Assembly: GCA_930367205.1 (NCBI GenBank)
Contig: OV884011.1
Span: 167,783,226-167,847,225 of the forward strand
DNA from: Acanthosoma haemorrhoidale
Lineage: Eukaryota; Arthropoda; Insecta; Hemiptera; Acanthosomatidae
Length of the DNA: 64,000 nucleotides
Direction: 5' to 3'
The notes beneath the pieces are model-generated. The model did not search any database and had not been told where the DNA came from. It saw only the letters and a list, made by a program, of their open reading frames with translations. Positions 24,201 through 32,889 of this stretch are shown here, in pieces (within the stretch, counting starts at the first letter, position 1; every line of letters starts with the position of its first letter). The position numbers and the translations under genes are program-made.

Positions 24201-24686
24201 GACTCTGGGAGTGAGAGCTCTTCCAGCAGGGCACAGAACGGGGGAAACAAGGTGTTTCCAAAGGCAGGGAGGGTTGCTGGGAGGCAGGACACGATAGAGG
24301 AAGCTGAGGAACCACCCAGGGGTCTGTTGCGCAAGGTTGAGTCTGCAGACAGTGGTGTTCAGTTCAGGGCAGCCCACCCAGAGTACAAAGAGATCATGGC
24401 CAACATGATGGAGTTCAAGGTAGATGTAAAGCTAGAAGTGCAGAAGCTGAACCAGAAAGTTGCTCGCATGGAGGAGATGCTATCTGAACTGCTGTCTAGG
24501 CTAGGTTCTGCAAGTCCTTCATCTGCCTCTGGTGCCGAGGCGAGGGCTGATGGGGTCAAGCCCTTGGTTAAACGTCGCTCCAAGTCCCGAGGTAAAGCAC
24601 CCGCACCGCCCCAGCGCAGCTCACCCTCGGACCAGGAGCCTCCGCCGAGCCAGGACATCCCTCGACGTCCTAGGGACTTCTTATAG
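9140..24686 (+). CDS. eag: Ether-a-go-go voltage-gated K+ channel, KCNH family (5' partial, ten exons)
   Basis: Pore-forming subunit of a plasma-membrane tetrameric delayed-rectifier K+ channel that sets neuronal and muscle excitability. Exons are 9140-9271, 9807-9928, 10053-10448, 15775-15943, 17031-17285, 18715-18914, 21491-21641, 22945-23046, 23343-23539 and 23910-24686. With one base donated by the missing upstream exon they total 834 codons including stop, without a frame break. Visible residues: end of PAS 1-40; S1 about 117-138; S2 148-173; S3 195-212; S4 226-241 ([16 protein letters not shown]); S5 250-270; GFG filter 336-338; S6 and C-linker 350-425; CNB homology domain 426-580 with a YNL intrinsic-ligand motif; calmodulin-binding site ([12 protein letters not shown]); coiled coil 732-774; terminal DFL as in fly EAG. 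The fly protein has a much longer low-complexity C-terminus. Missing: start codon and first part of PAS. Not erg or elk: the sequence follows EAG almost residue for residue. Confidence 0.97.
9807..9928 (+). CDS. eag: eag exon: PAS to S1 linker
   Basis: Follows a 535-bp intron. Encodes [16 protein letters not shown], then SVLVS, then [20 protein letters not shown], the cytoplasmic linker before S1. The acceptor (tgctag) has a poor pyrimidine tract; the donor is consensus GTAAGT in phase 0. From memory the fly protein reads RSRQF here, so SVLVS looks like a five-residue insertion; vertebrate KCNH1 has a similar SRSVL. Confidence 0.93.
10053..10448 (+). CDS. eag: eag exon: pre-S1, S1, S2 and S3
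   Basis: Follows a 124-bp intron, the shortest in the gene. The 132 codons run from [20 protein letters not shown] through S1 ([20 protein letters not shown]), S2 ([18 protein letters not shown]) and S3 ([18 protein letters not shown]) to DHDED. It is far more GC-rich than the flanking introns. It ends at a consensus GTAAGT donor in phase 0. A second equally good donor 57 bp downstream would extend it in frame. Confidence 0.96.
10449..10505 (+). other. eag: Putative alternative 3' extension of the S3 exon (19 codons)
   Basis: The frame stays open through the first donor and reads [19 protein letters not shown] up to a second GTAAGTG donor at 10506. Both donors leave phase 0, so either can join to the S4 exon ([10 protein letters not shown]) at 15775. 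The result would be a longer extracellular S3-S4 linker. Transcript evidence is needed; only the two donors and the open frame are seen here. Confidence 0.5.
10828..10895 (+). repeat. tRNA-like SINE head (degenerate)
   Basis: A segment starting gcagggataacttagatgat ends with GTTCAAATCC, close to a pol III B box, at about the spacing of a tRNA. The D-arm part is a poor A box and the T-stem does not pair fully, so a decayed tRNA-derived SINE is more likely than a functional tRNA. A/T-rich sequence follows. Confidence 0.35.
12783..13204. mobile_element. pogo/Tigger-like MITE (non-autonomous)
   Basis: The left end CAGTAGAACCTCGCTAAT and the right end, read in reverse as AGTAGAACCTCACTAAT, form inverted repeats of the type known for pogo/Tigger elements. 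The inner right end also carries a TCGGATTAGC segment as in such elements. The roughly 420-bp interior has no transposase. The outermost bases of the right end have mutated, so the TA duplication is not clear. It sits in the S3-S4 intron of eag. Confidence 0.65.
14910..15131. mobile_element. 222-bp MITE with perfect 30-bp terminal inverted repeats
   Basis: Bases 14910-14939 are the exact reverse complement of 15102-15131; the core is CCTCGGAGGGATACAAC. TATA abuts both outer ends, so a TA or TATA target duplication is possible. The interior (about 160 bp) has no transposase. Perfect arms point to a recent insertion or to conversion between arms. It lies about 0.64 kb before the S4 exon of eag. 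Confidence 0.8.
15775..15943 (+). CDS. eag: eag exon: S4 voltage sensor and S5
   Basis: Encodes [20 protein letters not shown] and then [11 protein letters not shown] (S4, regularly spaced arginines and lysine) followed by S5 ([20 protein letters not shown]) to WYSI. The acceptor is ttggcag in phase 0; the donor is the weaker GTCAGT in phase 1. Confidence 0.96.
15944..17030 (+). other. eag intron with a minisatellite
   Basis: This 1087-bp intron separates S5 from the pore exon. Apart from the 45-bp minisatellite at 16.5-16.9 kb it is AT-rich and featureless. Confidence 0.85.
16515..16905. repeat. Minisatellite, about 45-bp period, roughly eight diverged units
   Basis: Units share the theme of GACACACTCC, then ctgatg or gatgg, then cttcatcttagccacca; unit lengths vary from about 39 to 47 bp. 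The minus strand stays open across most of it (16453-16818) and shows the period as 15-residue units such as KMKEPRH, EMRHQTD and KMKKPNG. That open frame is best explained by the period being a multiple of three. I do not call it a gene. Confidence 0.75.
17031..17285 (+). CDS. eag: eag exon: turret, pore helix, selectivity filter, S6 start
   Basis: Encodes the extracellular turret with two N-glycosylation sequons (NVT, NWS), the pore helix ([19 protein letters not shown]) with the GFG filter at 17216-17224, and the start of S6 ([11 protein letters not shown]). EAG-type GFG, not the GYG of Shaker channels. Acceptor tattgcag; donor GTTGGT, weak, phase 1. Confidence 0.97.
17286..18714 (+). other. 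eag intron within S6
   Basis: This 1429-bp intron is AT-rich with A/T runs near 17.9 kb. It contains a LINE-derived repeat at about 18.11-18.37 kb and no other recognisable feature. Confidence 0.85.
18110..18370 (+). mobile_element. Decayed LINE fragment, reverse-transcriptase region
   Basis: This stretch aligns by eye with the reverse complement of about 32.54-32.86 kb. Shared blocks include agagatgttaatga, gtttgcg.atg.tcaaacata and gcagagtctacagga. In the 32-kb copy the same block encodes an FADD reverse-transcriptase motif; here the motif has decayed to FANV. It sits in an eag intron on the sense strand. Confidence 0.55.
18715..18914 (+). CDS. eag: eag exon: end of S6 and C-linker
   Basis: Encodes [20 protein letters not shown] (end of S6, gate) and the C-linker through [20 protein letters not shown] and [13 protein letters not shown]. 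Acceptor tgtttcag; donor GTTGGT, weak, phase 0. Two successive exons of this gene use the same weak GTTGGT donor. Confidence 0.96.
18915..21490 (+). other. eag intron between C-linker and CNB homology domain
   Basis: A 2576-bp AT-rich intron. No clear repeat is recognised. A short exon-like segment at 21249-21299 has both splice sites but contains a stop in the reading phase. A long pyrimidine run (21.39-21.41 kb) lies about 80 bp before the acceptor. Confidence 0.8.
21491..21641 (+). CDS. eag: eag exon: start of CNB homology domain
   Basis: Encodes [20 protein letters not shown] and then [20 protein letters not shown] up to SHSAP, almost identical to fly EAG. Acceptor ttggcag; donor consensus GTATGT, phase 1. 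Confidence 0.96.
21642..22944 (+). other. eag intron inside the CNB homology domain
   Basis: A 1303-bp intron with a LINE-derived fragment in its first half. The second half (22.34-22.9 kb) has no recognisable feature. Confidence 0.85.
21860..22340 (+). mobile_element. LINE fragment: C-terminal RNase H/zinc-knuckle region and 3' end
   Basis: Around 21.9-22.0 kb a frame reads [14 protein letters not shown], then [16 protein letters not shown], the arrangement seen after the RNase H domain of I/R1-type insect LINEs (HSRLTH...CxxCG...H..C). Stops and frameshifts follow. Only the 3' end of the element is present; the boundaries are estimates. Confidence 0.55.
22945..23046 (+). CDS. eag: eag exon: CNB homology domain, beta roll
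   Basis: Encodes [20 protein letters not shown] and [13 protein letters not shown]. Acceptor gtgtccag; donor GTAAGG, phase 1. This exon carries the strands equivalent to the cAMP pocket, which EAG channels do not use for cyclic nucleotides. Confidence 0.96.
23343..23539 (+). CDS. eag: eag exon: CNB homology domain, C helix and intrinsic ligand
   Basis: Encodes [20 protein letters not shown], then [20 protein letters not shown] and the C helix ending [13 protein letters not shown] is the intrinsic-ligand motif that fills the nucleotide pocket in EAG channels. The acceptor lies after a 296-bp intron; the donor is GTGATT, weak, phase 0. Confidence 0.96.
23910..24686 (+). CDS. eag: eag terminal exon: cytoplasmic C-terminus
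   Basis: Follows a 370-bp intron; acceptor ttttaacag, phase 0. Encodes [20 protein letters not shown], the basic amphipathic calmodulin-binding stretch [15 protein letters not shown], a disordered Ser/Gly-rich part, the CaMKII-like motif [11 protein letters not shown] (Thr codon at 24291), a heptad-patterned coiled coil ([20 protein letters not shown] to LSELLSRLG) for tetramer assembly, a basic/proline segment [14 protein letters not shown], and the end RDFL then TAG at 24684. The end matches the fly protein, but the Gly/Ala/Ser-rich expansions of fly are absent. The minus-strand open frames under this exon are shadows. Confidence 0.96.
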   Translation: MIFRKVADVRREKELAERRKNEPQLDQNQDHLVRKIFSKFRRDRAALTPQLSQSASPQDPEKGEASPAGDKDETAVIPMAVTRRPPGKWGRLLGSSLDSGSESSSSRAQNGGNKVFPKAGRVAGRQDTIEEAEEPPRGLLRKVESADSGVQFRAAHPEYKEIMANMMEFKVDVKLEVQKLNQKVARMEEMLSELLSRLGSASPSSASGAEARADGVKPLVKRRSKSRGKAPAPPQRSSPSDQEPPPSQDIPRRPRDFL

Positions 24687-25160
24687 TCAAGCCAGCTCTA
24701 GTCTCGGCACACTGTCGGGCTAGAGAAACCTCATTCCCTCGTCGCCCTCCGATATCTTACAGATAATATAGCACAGTTTGATCAGCTTTTAATTAGAGTT
24801 ACATTTCTGTTTGTAATGGTCGGAAACTGGTATTATGAAACTGTTGTAGTATAATTTTTCACTTATGATATTAATTAATTTTCATTGAATAGATTTATAC
24901 ATTTATATGTAATTACTGTAGGAAAATGCGATTATCTTTTTCTCTTCTAATCACTTTTGTACATACATGTGTATACAAATTGTAATTTTATATAATTTCT
25001 TGATGAAAAATATCGAGGTATTGGCAATTATAAGTTAGACAATAAATACGTTTTCAAGTATTAGTAGGTAAACAAAAATGGTTGGACAAGTTGATATAAG
25101 ATAAAGTAAAGTTACAAGTGTTCTGACATTTGCAACTAATACATTTTTATAATAAAGTTC
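24687..25160 (+). terminator. eag: eag 3' UTR with candidate poly(A) signals
   Basis: AATAAA hexamers occur at 25041-25046 and 25151-25156, the first reasonable signals after the stop codon. Further hexamers occur downstream, and insect neuronal genes often use long 3' UTRs, so the true end is open. Confidence 0.4.
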
Positions 25161-28100
25161 TTTTAACAATAATTAATTATAAAACAAATCTAAAGATGTA
25201 TATTGCTCGGTCAAGTGCTTTAGTAAAGAAAACAAATTTGTTTTGAGTTGCAACACTTGCCAATTTGAATTTTCCGTCCAATCTGGCAGAACAATTTTTC
25301 TAAAAACTCTTTCCAATGCGTACTCTCTTAGTCCATTAGTAGTACATGGCATCTAGGAGTTTAGGGTGGCTTATAACATATAGATTTAAAAGCAGTGAAA
25401 TATCGAGGTTTTTAATAGTGTCCATAGGAATTCAGCATTTTATTGTTTATTGAAATTTTTATGGATTTGTATTAGAAAACATAAACATATTCTTATCTAA
25501 ATACATGTCATTTACATTCTTATCATCCTGAAGGAAATGATAGTCTCTTTTGTTTGAATTCCTCATATATTTTATTTATACTTATAAATTATACTGACTC
25601 GTTCTGTTTAATTTCACAACTCAGCCTATATAAATTATTTCTATTAGCCTTCTGCCCTATTCTCCGACAATTTGTTGTGCCTTATGATTCCCTGAACTGA
25701 AGAAAAGGATCTTCTTTATTGCCAAAATCTCCTGCGTTATTGGCAGCAATATCTTCTATCGTCTTTTCTTTTATTGTTCGTCTCAGGCATGACAAATAAA
25801 TATGAAGAATATTTGAAGCTGATCCTTGTTCGGCTTAGTGGTGCAAATTCAAGATTAATGTTTACAAATTTTTGGGGTATTGAAACAGTTTTGTTCATAC
25901 CACTGACAAATTTTTTCTTGGGGCATTGATCAATTGCTGTGAATTCTATGGTCTCATGTATACTTCAGCCAGGTTAAAATATGAATAACTCTGTATAAGG
26001 TTACTAATAAAATCCTTATAGGTTATATTTATAAATTTACTAAAAATATTTAAATTATGTATTACACAGGGAAATGAATGACCCATCATCATTGAAATGA
26101 CCCATTGTCACTGACATTACATGACCACACCTGGCACCATATAATCAACAAGTATCAATTATTTTTAGGCACTATTGCAGCTTATTTTCCATTTACTCAA
26201 TTTATTGATTGATAAAAATCAAACTGAGGACTACCTTATTAAGGCACTGGGTCGATCGATGTAGGTTTTTATGTTTCAGACGAGCATATACATGTAGAGA
26301 TAACAATGCATCATAGTCTTGATAAGACTGCATCACACTTCTTCAATTTCTTGCTTTCACTATAGTTATTAATATAAGAGATCACTTGAGGTTATAATTC
26401 TCTCTTTCTCTCTGTATATATAAATATACATAATGTGTAAATTACTATTTTTTTGGACTTTTTTGTTATTGACTGAAAATAATGTAAAAAAAAATCAAAA
26501 AAAATAAAATCTACATATATATTTTGAAATAAAGGATCATATATTTAATCCTATGCCTCTATCTACAATCGTGAGATTAAATGTCAATTCATGGTGAGTA
26601 CATTAGTCAATACGAAAGTAGCTTCTGATATTAAGTGCAATATTATTCGCTCAACGGCTTTTAATACTCGACAAAAGAATGTTTTTGCTATTTATTCTTT
26701 TCTCTCTATCTACAAATATGTTCACTTAAGTAGGATAATAAAACAAAAAATACCTTTCATGTACATATTGGTTATTTAAGAAGGTGGTCCTATTATTGAT
26801 ACTAGAACTATTTTGTAATAACACAGGAATTGATATGCTAGTGCCGGCTATGGTGATCCTGTTTTATTTTTAACTTATATTTCTTAATGATAAGTTTTTG
26901 TATTGTGATATGTTTTGTTCCGCAAAAGACAATCTTCATAATATTTATTTTGTATTAATAAATATTATAATTTTTATGATAGAAAAATACTGATTAATTT
27001 TGTCATTGTTTTTTCTCAAATATATCATGAAATATGGTCTCCTATCAGTTTGCTGATATACTAAACAAAATTCAGTAATTGAACAAAAATGCATTACACA
27101 TAGATGGGTTTTGTTTAAAAATGATAATTTAAATCTTAGTAGTCATTTTATAATATTAGTTTCATTATTGTTATAAAGAAATACTGATACTTGAATAGAA
27201 TTTGAAATAATTTTTTTTTTACAGGTCTTCTCAATTCACAAACACTATAGCTACAATCTATTTTTAATTATCATTTCATTCTAATTGTATACATTCAGAC
27301 AGTTTAAACTTTTAATGATTCTTCTAGACTCGGCCCATTTGTACATAACACTTTCAATTTAATTTTATCTTTTTTATCAGAGCTAAACATGACTGACTTC
27401 CTTAAATTTATTTTCATCTGAATTTTTTTGACCATAGAAGGATTTTTACAAGTGTAGTAAATGTTTAAAAAGATAGAAAATTTAAATTTCTAGCAATGAA
27501 GAGAAAGAAAAATATTCAATGGAAGATAATGACAATTAAAGATATGCTTTTAAGCCATATGCTTTTAAAATTTCATTCATAAACCATAATTTTTTAATAT
27601 CATCATTTTACATATATAACGGCCAAAAATGTAAATATAATTTAGATTTTATTATTGTATGCATATACTAGGTTCAATATTGCTGCGGATCTATCATGCT
27701 CAAATTAATGGCCTAGTGGATAATTAGTGTAATTGTTTGGCCTATTCACATCCGTAATCTGTCGAACATATTAAGCATTCATAACCTTACATATTAATGT
27801 GGTGTTAACTCTATTTCTAAATAAAACGTTAAACAGAATTTTTTTTAACTACTCTATTATTTTGAGGAAAAAATACTATACACAAAAACAGAACTTGATC
27901 CAACAGTTTGATTCTAACATCCCCAAACAATGTTCATCTCAGTTGATTTCATTTAAAATTAATTAAAAATTTTTGAAAAAAGTAACAAAATTCCCGAAAG
28001 GCTCAAAGTCAAAGAAGTCGGTATAGAAAAATCTAAATTGCTAATAATATATTGTTATGTTTTTTATCTATATTGTTTATATTTAAATTAATCTGAGGTT

Positions 28101-31100
28101 TTAAAGGTTCTATTAATATAAAAAAGAATTCTGGCAAAAGGAAAATTAGATTTTACAAAACTTTTCATTAATTTATTATATATAAGCACGTATGTTACAA
28201 ATTACAATGTTTTATTAACTAAACTTTAAATTTACTTTAATATTACTCATGACTGGCCAGATTTAATAAATTGTGCGTCCTTTTCTGTTTGTTTCATCTG
28301 GTTTATTTTTTCTTCTGTGTGGTTCTTCCTTTGTCGTTGTTGTGCCACGCGATCAGTACACGTCCACTGCTATCATCTCTTCAATCCTTCTTCTCTGGAT
28401 AGAATTATTCTTCATACTACTGTTCTTCCATATGCTTGCCTCATGTCTCCTGCGATGATCAAAACGAACAAGGCTGCCTCCCGCTCTCTCCTCTTTTGCC
28501 TTGATTTTTTCATCCTTTTTTCTTCCAATGCCAGTTGTTTCATATATTTTAACTTTTCTTATTTTAAATTTAACAAATACAATTATAAATTATTTTAATT
28601 TAATCATTGATATTATTTATATGGTAAATATTAATGTTAGATAGAATGGCAACAAATAATGTCCATTCCTATATAACCATGATTCACGGGTCATTTACCG
28701 CCCTTAAAAGCCCGCTAATTTAGAATTTAATGTCTAGATAAATAAAATTTACATCTAAATATCACAACAATATATTAGGAATAAAATACTTGTTTGTGAT
28801 AAGAACTAATCATATTTGCTTTCTGAATTACCGCCCTTTTGACTTTTGAAATAAATGTTTGCATGAATGTAAACAGTATCAGTATTTCTGTACAATTATT
28901 CGATTAGTTTAATTTTTTTTTTCCACACTTTCAGAATGAGCCAGTAAATGATGTAAATAATGAAAAATATTACCATAATTTTAATATATTATGGACAGTG
29001 CCTTGATATAGCTTAAGATTTTATTTCCATACCGTTGCATAGATTGTGTATATTTGCACAGTAATATACATAATATCTAATAATATATGATAATTGTATT
29101 TTATAATTAAATAATAACTAGCTAGCACTATATTGCCTAATGTTAAGATTATTTTGTTATCGATCATGCCAAATGCTTTCACATGAGGTGTATTTCATGA
29201 TATATTCAATACGAGTTTGGCAACGCTTCGACAGAAAGACATACTAGTTAGGCAACTTTCATCCAAACTCTGCTAGGGATTGTTACCATTGTTAGTTACA
29301 ATTTGGGTCCAGAAGTAACAGAATTATATAAAATATTTACAAGAAATTATAACGTTACTTGAAAAGAAAAATATGTAAAGTATATATGAAATAAAATAAA
29401 TACAAAAAACCAAAAAAAAAAGTAAATGAAGTAATAGTTGTCTATAAAACAGCTTATACTTAAAATATAAGAAAAAATGTAAAATTATTTAGGTAATCAA
29501 ATTTTTATATTCAAAATATATATAATAGGTATATAATAGATATTGTTTATTTCCAACATAATGACAGAAAAAATTGATTTATGTGATATATTATTTGTAC
29601 ATTAAATTTTTTAGCTTGTAAGAACGTTAATATTTTACAGTTGTATATGTCTTTACGACTGTCTCTTTAAAATATGAAAGGAAATTATTGTTGGTGATCT
29701 AAACGATGCTTAAGTCCTAAGGATTGTATTGCAATAAAGCACTGATGAGGAGGATTTGTAGATAAAGCCAGGGATTGGCAAGATCAAAATTATCCTTGCT
29801 ACCATTTCAGTCGTTTAAAAATAAACATATGAGGGGAATCCAATGGATTAGTGAATGTGGATGTTTCACCACATAACTAAATTCATCATGAAATATTAAC
29901 TAGTTCATCTTTAATAATAACATCGGAGCAATAATTTATACAACAAAATTATAAGATTAGTTCACTTTGTAGAGAGCGTTGTTTAATATCTTGAAGGTGT
30001 TGGCTAAGATTTTGTTTATCAGTCGTATGTTTTTTGCGAGAGCCTTCCTCTCTCTTATAGCAGCCTAAATTAGAGCTATAGGAGTTTGTTGCGCATTGAA
30101 GTGTTCCATGGAAAGTTGCTACGAGTGGCATAGTGGTTCGCGTTTCTGATAGTAACATCTGTCTAGGGTGCTATTATGTAATATGTAGGATCTACTTTAA
30201 AATATATTTCCATTTTCATAGTGTGTAATCATCTTTAGCAATAATTTAACTGTTTATCTATTTCTTTTAGTAGTTACACATTAAGAGGATTTTTATAACA
30301 GTGTTTTTGTAACGATTCGGGAAGTTTTTGATTATTAATATGTATAGTCAAATTATTTTTTTAAATAATTCTTTTATTTTAATGTTTCTTTTGTTTTTGA
30401 TTATACCAGTGAAGAAGTGCATGCCGAGTAAGTTAGAATATTACAAGCTGGAATTGCTTCAATAAACTATTTGACAATATTAACTGCCGATGTTACCGTC
30501 GGAAGAAGTAGGCGCACCCGTGGCAGGATATTGTGTTGTAAAGCCATTCTTATACATATCATATCAAAGCCCTCTTGTGAATATTTATTCTATCTTTGCG
30601 ATATTCTATTGTTTTTTGCTAAATCAAAAAAAATAAATAAAGCTCAACGTCGTTCACACTGATTACATTCCCAAAAATAATAATAATCGCTCAATTCACC
30701 TATAAGAAGCATTGTCATTAAATTTAAGCGGTTACATTAAGTTTTTTGAGGTTTCGGCCTGATGTTATATTCTGATATCATTTTGTTCCATACTCACTGT
30801 AAAAGTGCTGCTGCTTGTTGTTCTAGCTTACATTTTTTTTTATCCTCCCAGAAAATCATTGTCAATGTGAAGGTAAATGTATTTTCGGGGCAACTACTAG
30901 TTATTCAAAATATCCGAATAACTCTTGAATAAGTAGTTAAAATTTGTCTTCCCCATATCTGTGTTTATAAACAATTTTTTTTACTACCTATGATTAGTTA
31001 TAATTTTTAATAACTGGTTATATTTAAAGCAAATATCAAATTCCCACTTTTATACAATAAATCGGAATGAGTACTTTCCCGTTGTCTTCCAAATCAAAAT

Positions 31101-31940
31101 AATTATAAACTAGACAATAGCTATACAATAAAAGAATAGTTAAATGTTTGTAATTTGATTAAAACAGTGAAAGCTAGGACTGGAAATTACATTTACCTCA
31201 TCACTTAATGTGTTGTAACAATTGAAGCAAATACTGTACTCTACACACAAGCAGCTATCTTGAAAAGTTATTTATTAATATTCAAAACCAAATTGTTACA
31301 AAAAAAAGACAAAAATTAACAAAAAAAAAATATACTACAACGAATAAATTATATTTTAGTTTTTATATATGAGTTAGAGGTACAAGTTGTAAATAGTCTT
31401 GTAAGAGCGTATTATGTTTCATCTAATTGATTTAAAAAAGTTTAAAAATAAATTAAAAACACATTTTCCAAATGAAATTCAATGCACCTTTTGCTATACA
31501 AAATAAATATTGAATTGATTAAAATTGGCAGTTTTTATTTTAACAATTTTTACATTTCTGATCCTACCATCTATAGTTTATCATGATAACTGTCTTTGTT
31601 AATTTTTTTTTACTTTCTTATTAGGATTCAAAAGACATTTATAAAATATTTTATTTTATAACATTTCAATTAATATGACCTCTACATTCCTCCCCCCTTT
31701 TATAGCTTCTTTAAATTTACAGATAATTATAGATCCTCAGGCAAATGTATTTACAAATTATTTTTGTATTTCCTGTAGCATCGCTACATTATATACAGGT
31801 TTTGTTATTTTATAAAAATTATATAATGAATAAACAAGTATAATGATATACATTATATGTGACTGGACTAAACTGACTAATATAATAAAGTTGATGGGGC
31901 TCACCTTTTTGATCAACCTTAAAACTAACTTACATACTAA
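25161..31940. other. AT-rich non-coding DNA downstream of eag
   Basis: No gene, tRNA or structured repeat is recognised on either strand. There are many A and T runs and short open frames of 60-93 codons without family resemblance. It could be a long eag 3' UTR in part, or intergenic DNA. Confidence 0.6.
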
Positions 31941-31944
31941 TTCT

Positions 31945-32880
31945 TAACTGACGGCACACCAAGTAACGGGTGCAGGTCAGTGTTCTTCAACTTCTCAAGA
32001 GAGGTATGTCGGACCACTTTTCGCATGATCCCATTCCGGAAATGTTGGAAACATTTGGCTGTATTGTCAGTCAAGTGGGTAAATAGTGGGGCACCGTACA
32101 GCAATGTTCCAATGTTTTATATTAAATTAATTTGGTAGAAAATCTTATATGCCTAAAATGATATAGTTACATAATACAAACAATGAAATACAATAACAAG
32201 GATATTTTCTTCATAGTTCCAACACTCCTCTCGGTTTCTACTCTCAGGTCTCAAACGAGTGGTCTCTCTCAAATACCCCAACCTAGTAACACATCTAACT
32301 GAACTGAACTGACTGAATGACAAAGACATTGGCAAAGAGAGTATCCAAGAACTATCTTTGTCTATCAGCTCCTATTCATAGCTACACTATCCCAACCGTA
32401 GAAATATTGTAATATTTTTTTAATTTATTAATTTGAAAAATTTAAATTAAATTCATAATTTATTAAATCTCAGGAGGGTCCTTGACAACCAAACATTGAC
32501 ATGAAATAAATAAAAATTAAAAATTAATACAAATACTGTATTTGAGTTCTTCACAAATTTTCTGTTGAATACTTGCCTTGCTCCATCCAAGTATTGTGTT
32601 TTGTAATCATGATGCTTCGAATAAAACACTGCCTTAATGGCAAGTCCTGTAGACTCTGCCAATATGCAAATCTGATGTATGAGGTGATATGATGCCATGC
32701 GATGAAACGAGGTAATACGAAGAAATGAGAGGTATGAGGGCATAAGAATATTGAGGAAATACCAAGTGTGAGGGCCCTCTCATAAAATATGTTTGATCAT
32801 CCGCAAACACCACAAAATCGTCATTAACATCTCTCTTTCCAAAACTGACTGAACTCTCCTTTATACCATCTCTAAAAACT
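31945..32880 (-). mobile_element. Decayed LINE: reverse transcriptase fragments
   Basis: On the minus strand near 32.8 kb a frame reads RDVNDDFVVFADDQTY, containing the FADD catalytic motif of reverse transcriptases. Further along (32.11-31.95 kb) it reads GTLLYGAPLFTHLTDN and then CFQHFRNGIMRKVVRHTS, like the region after the polymerase domain of Jockey-like LINEs (LLYG... Q..RN..LR). Frameshifts and stops separate the pieces. A second partial copy lies at 18.1-18.4 kb on the plus strand. Confidence 0.6.
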
Positions 32881-32889
32881 GTAATCCCA

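Noticed and set aside
24073..24658. Minus-strand open frames of 63-99 codons under the last eag exon
   Set aside because: They are antisense shadows of a GC-rich coding exon and show no family motif.
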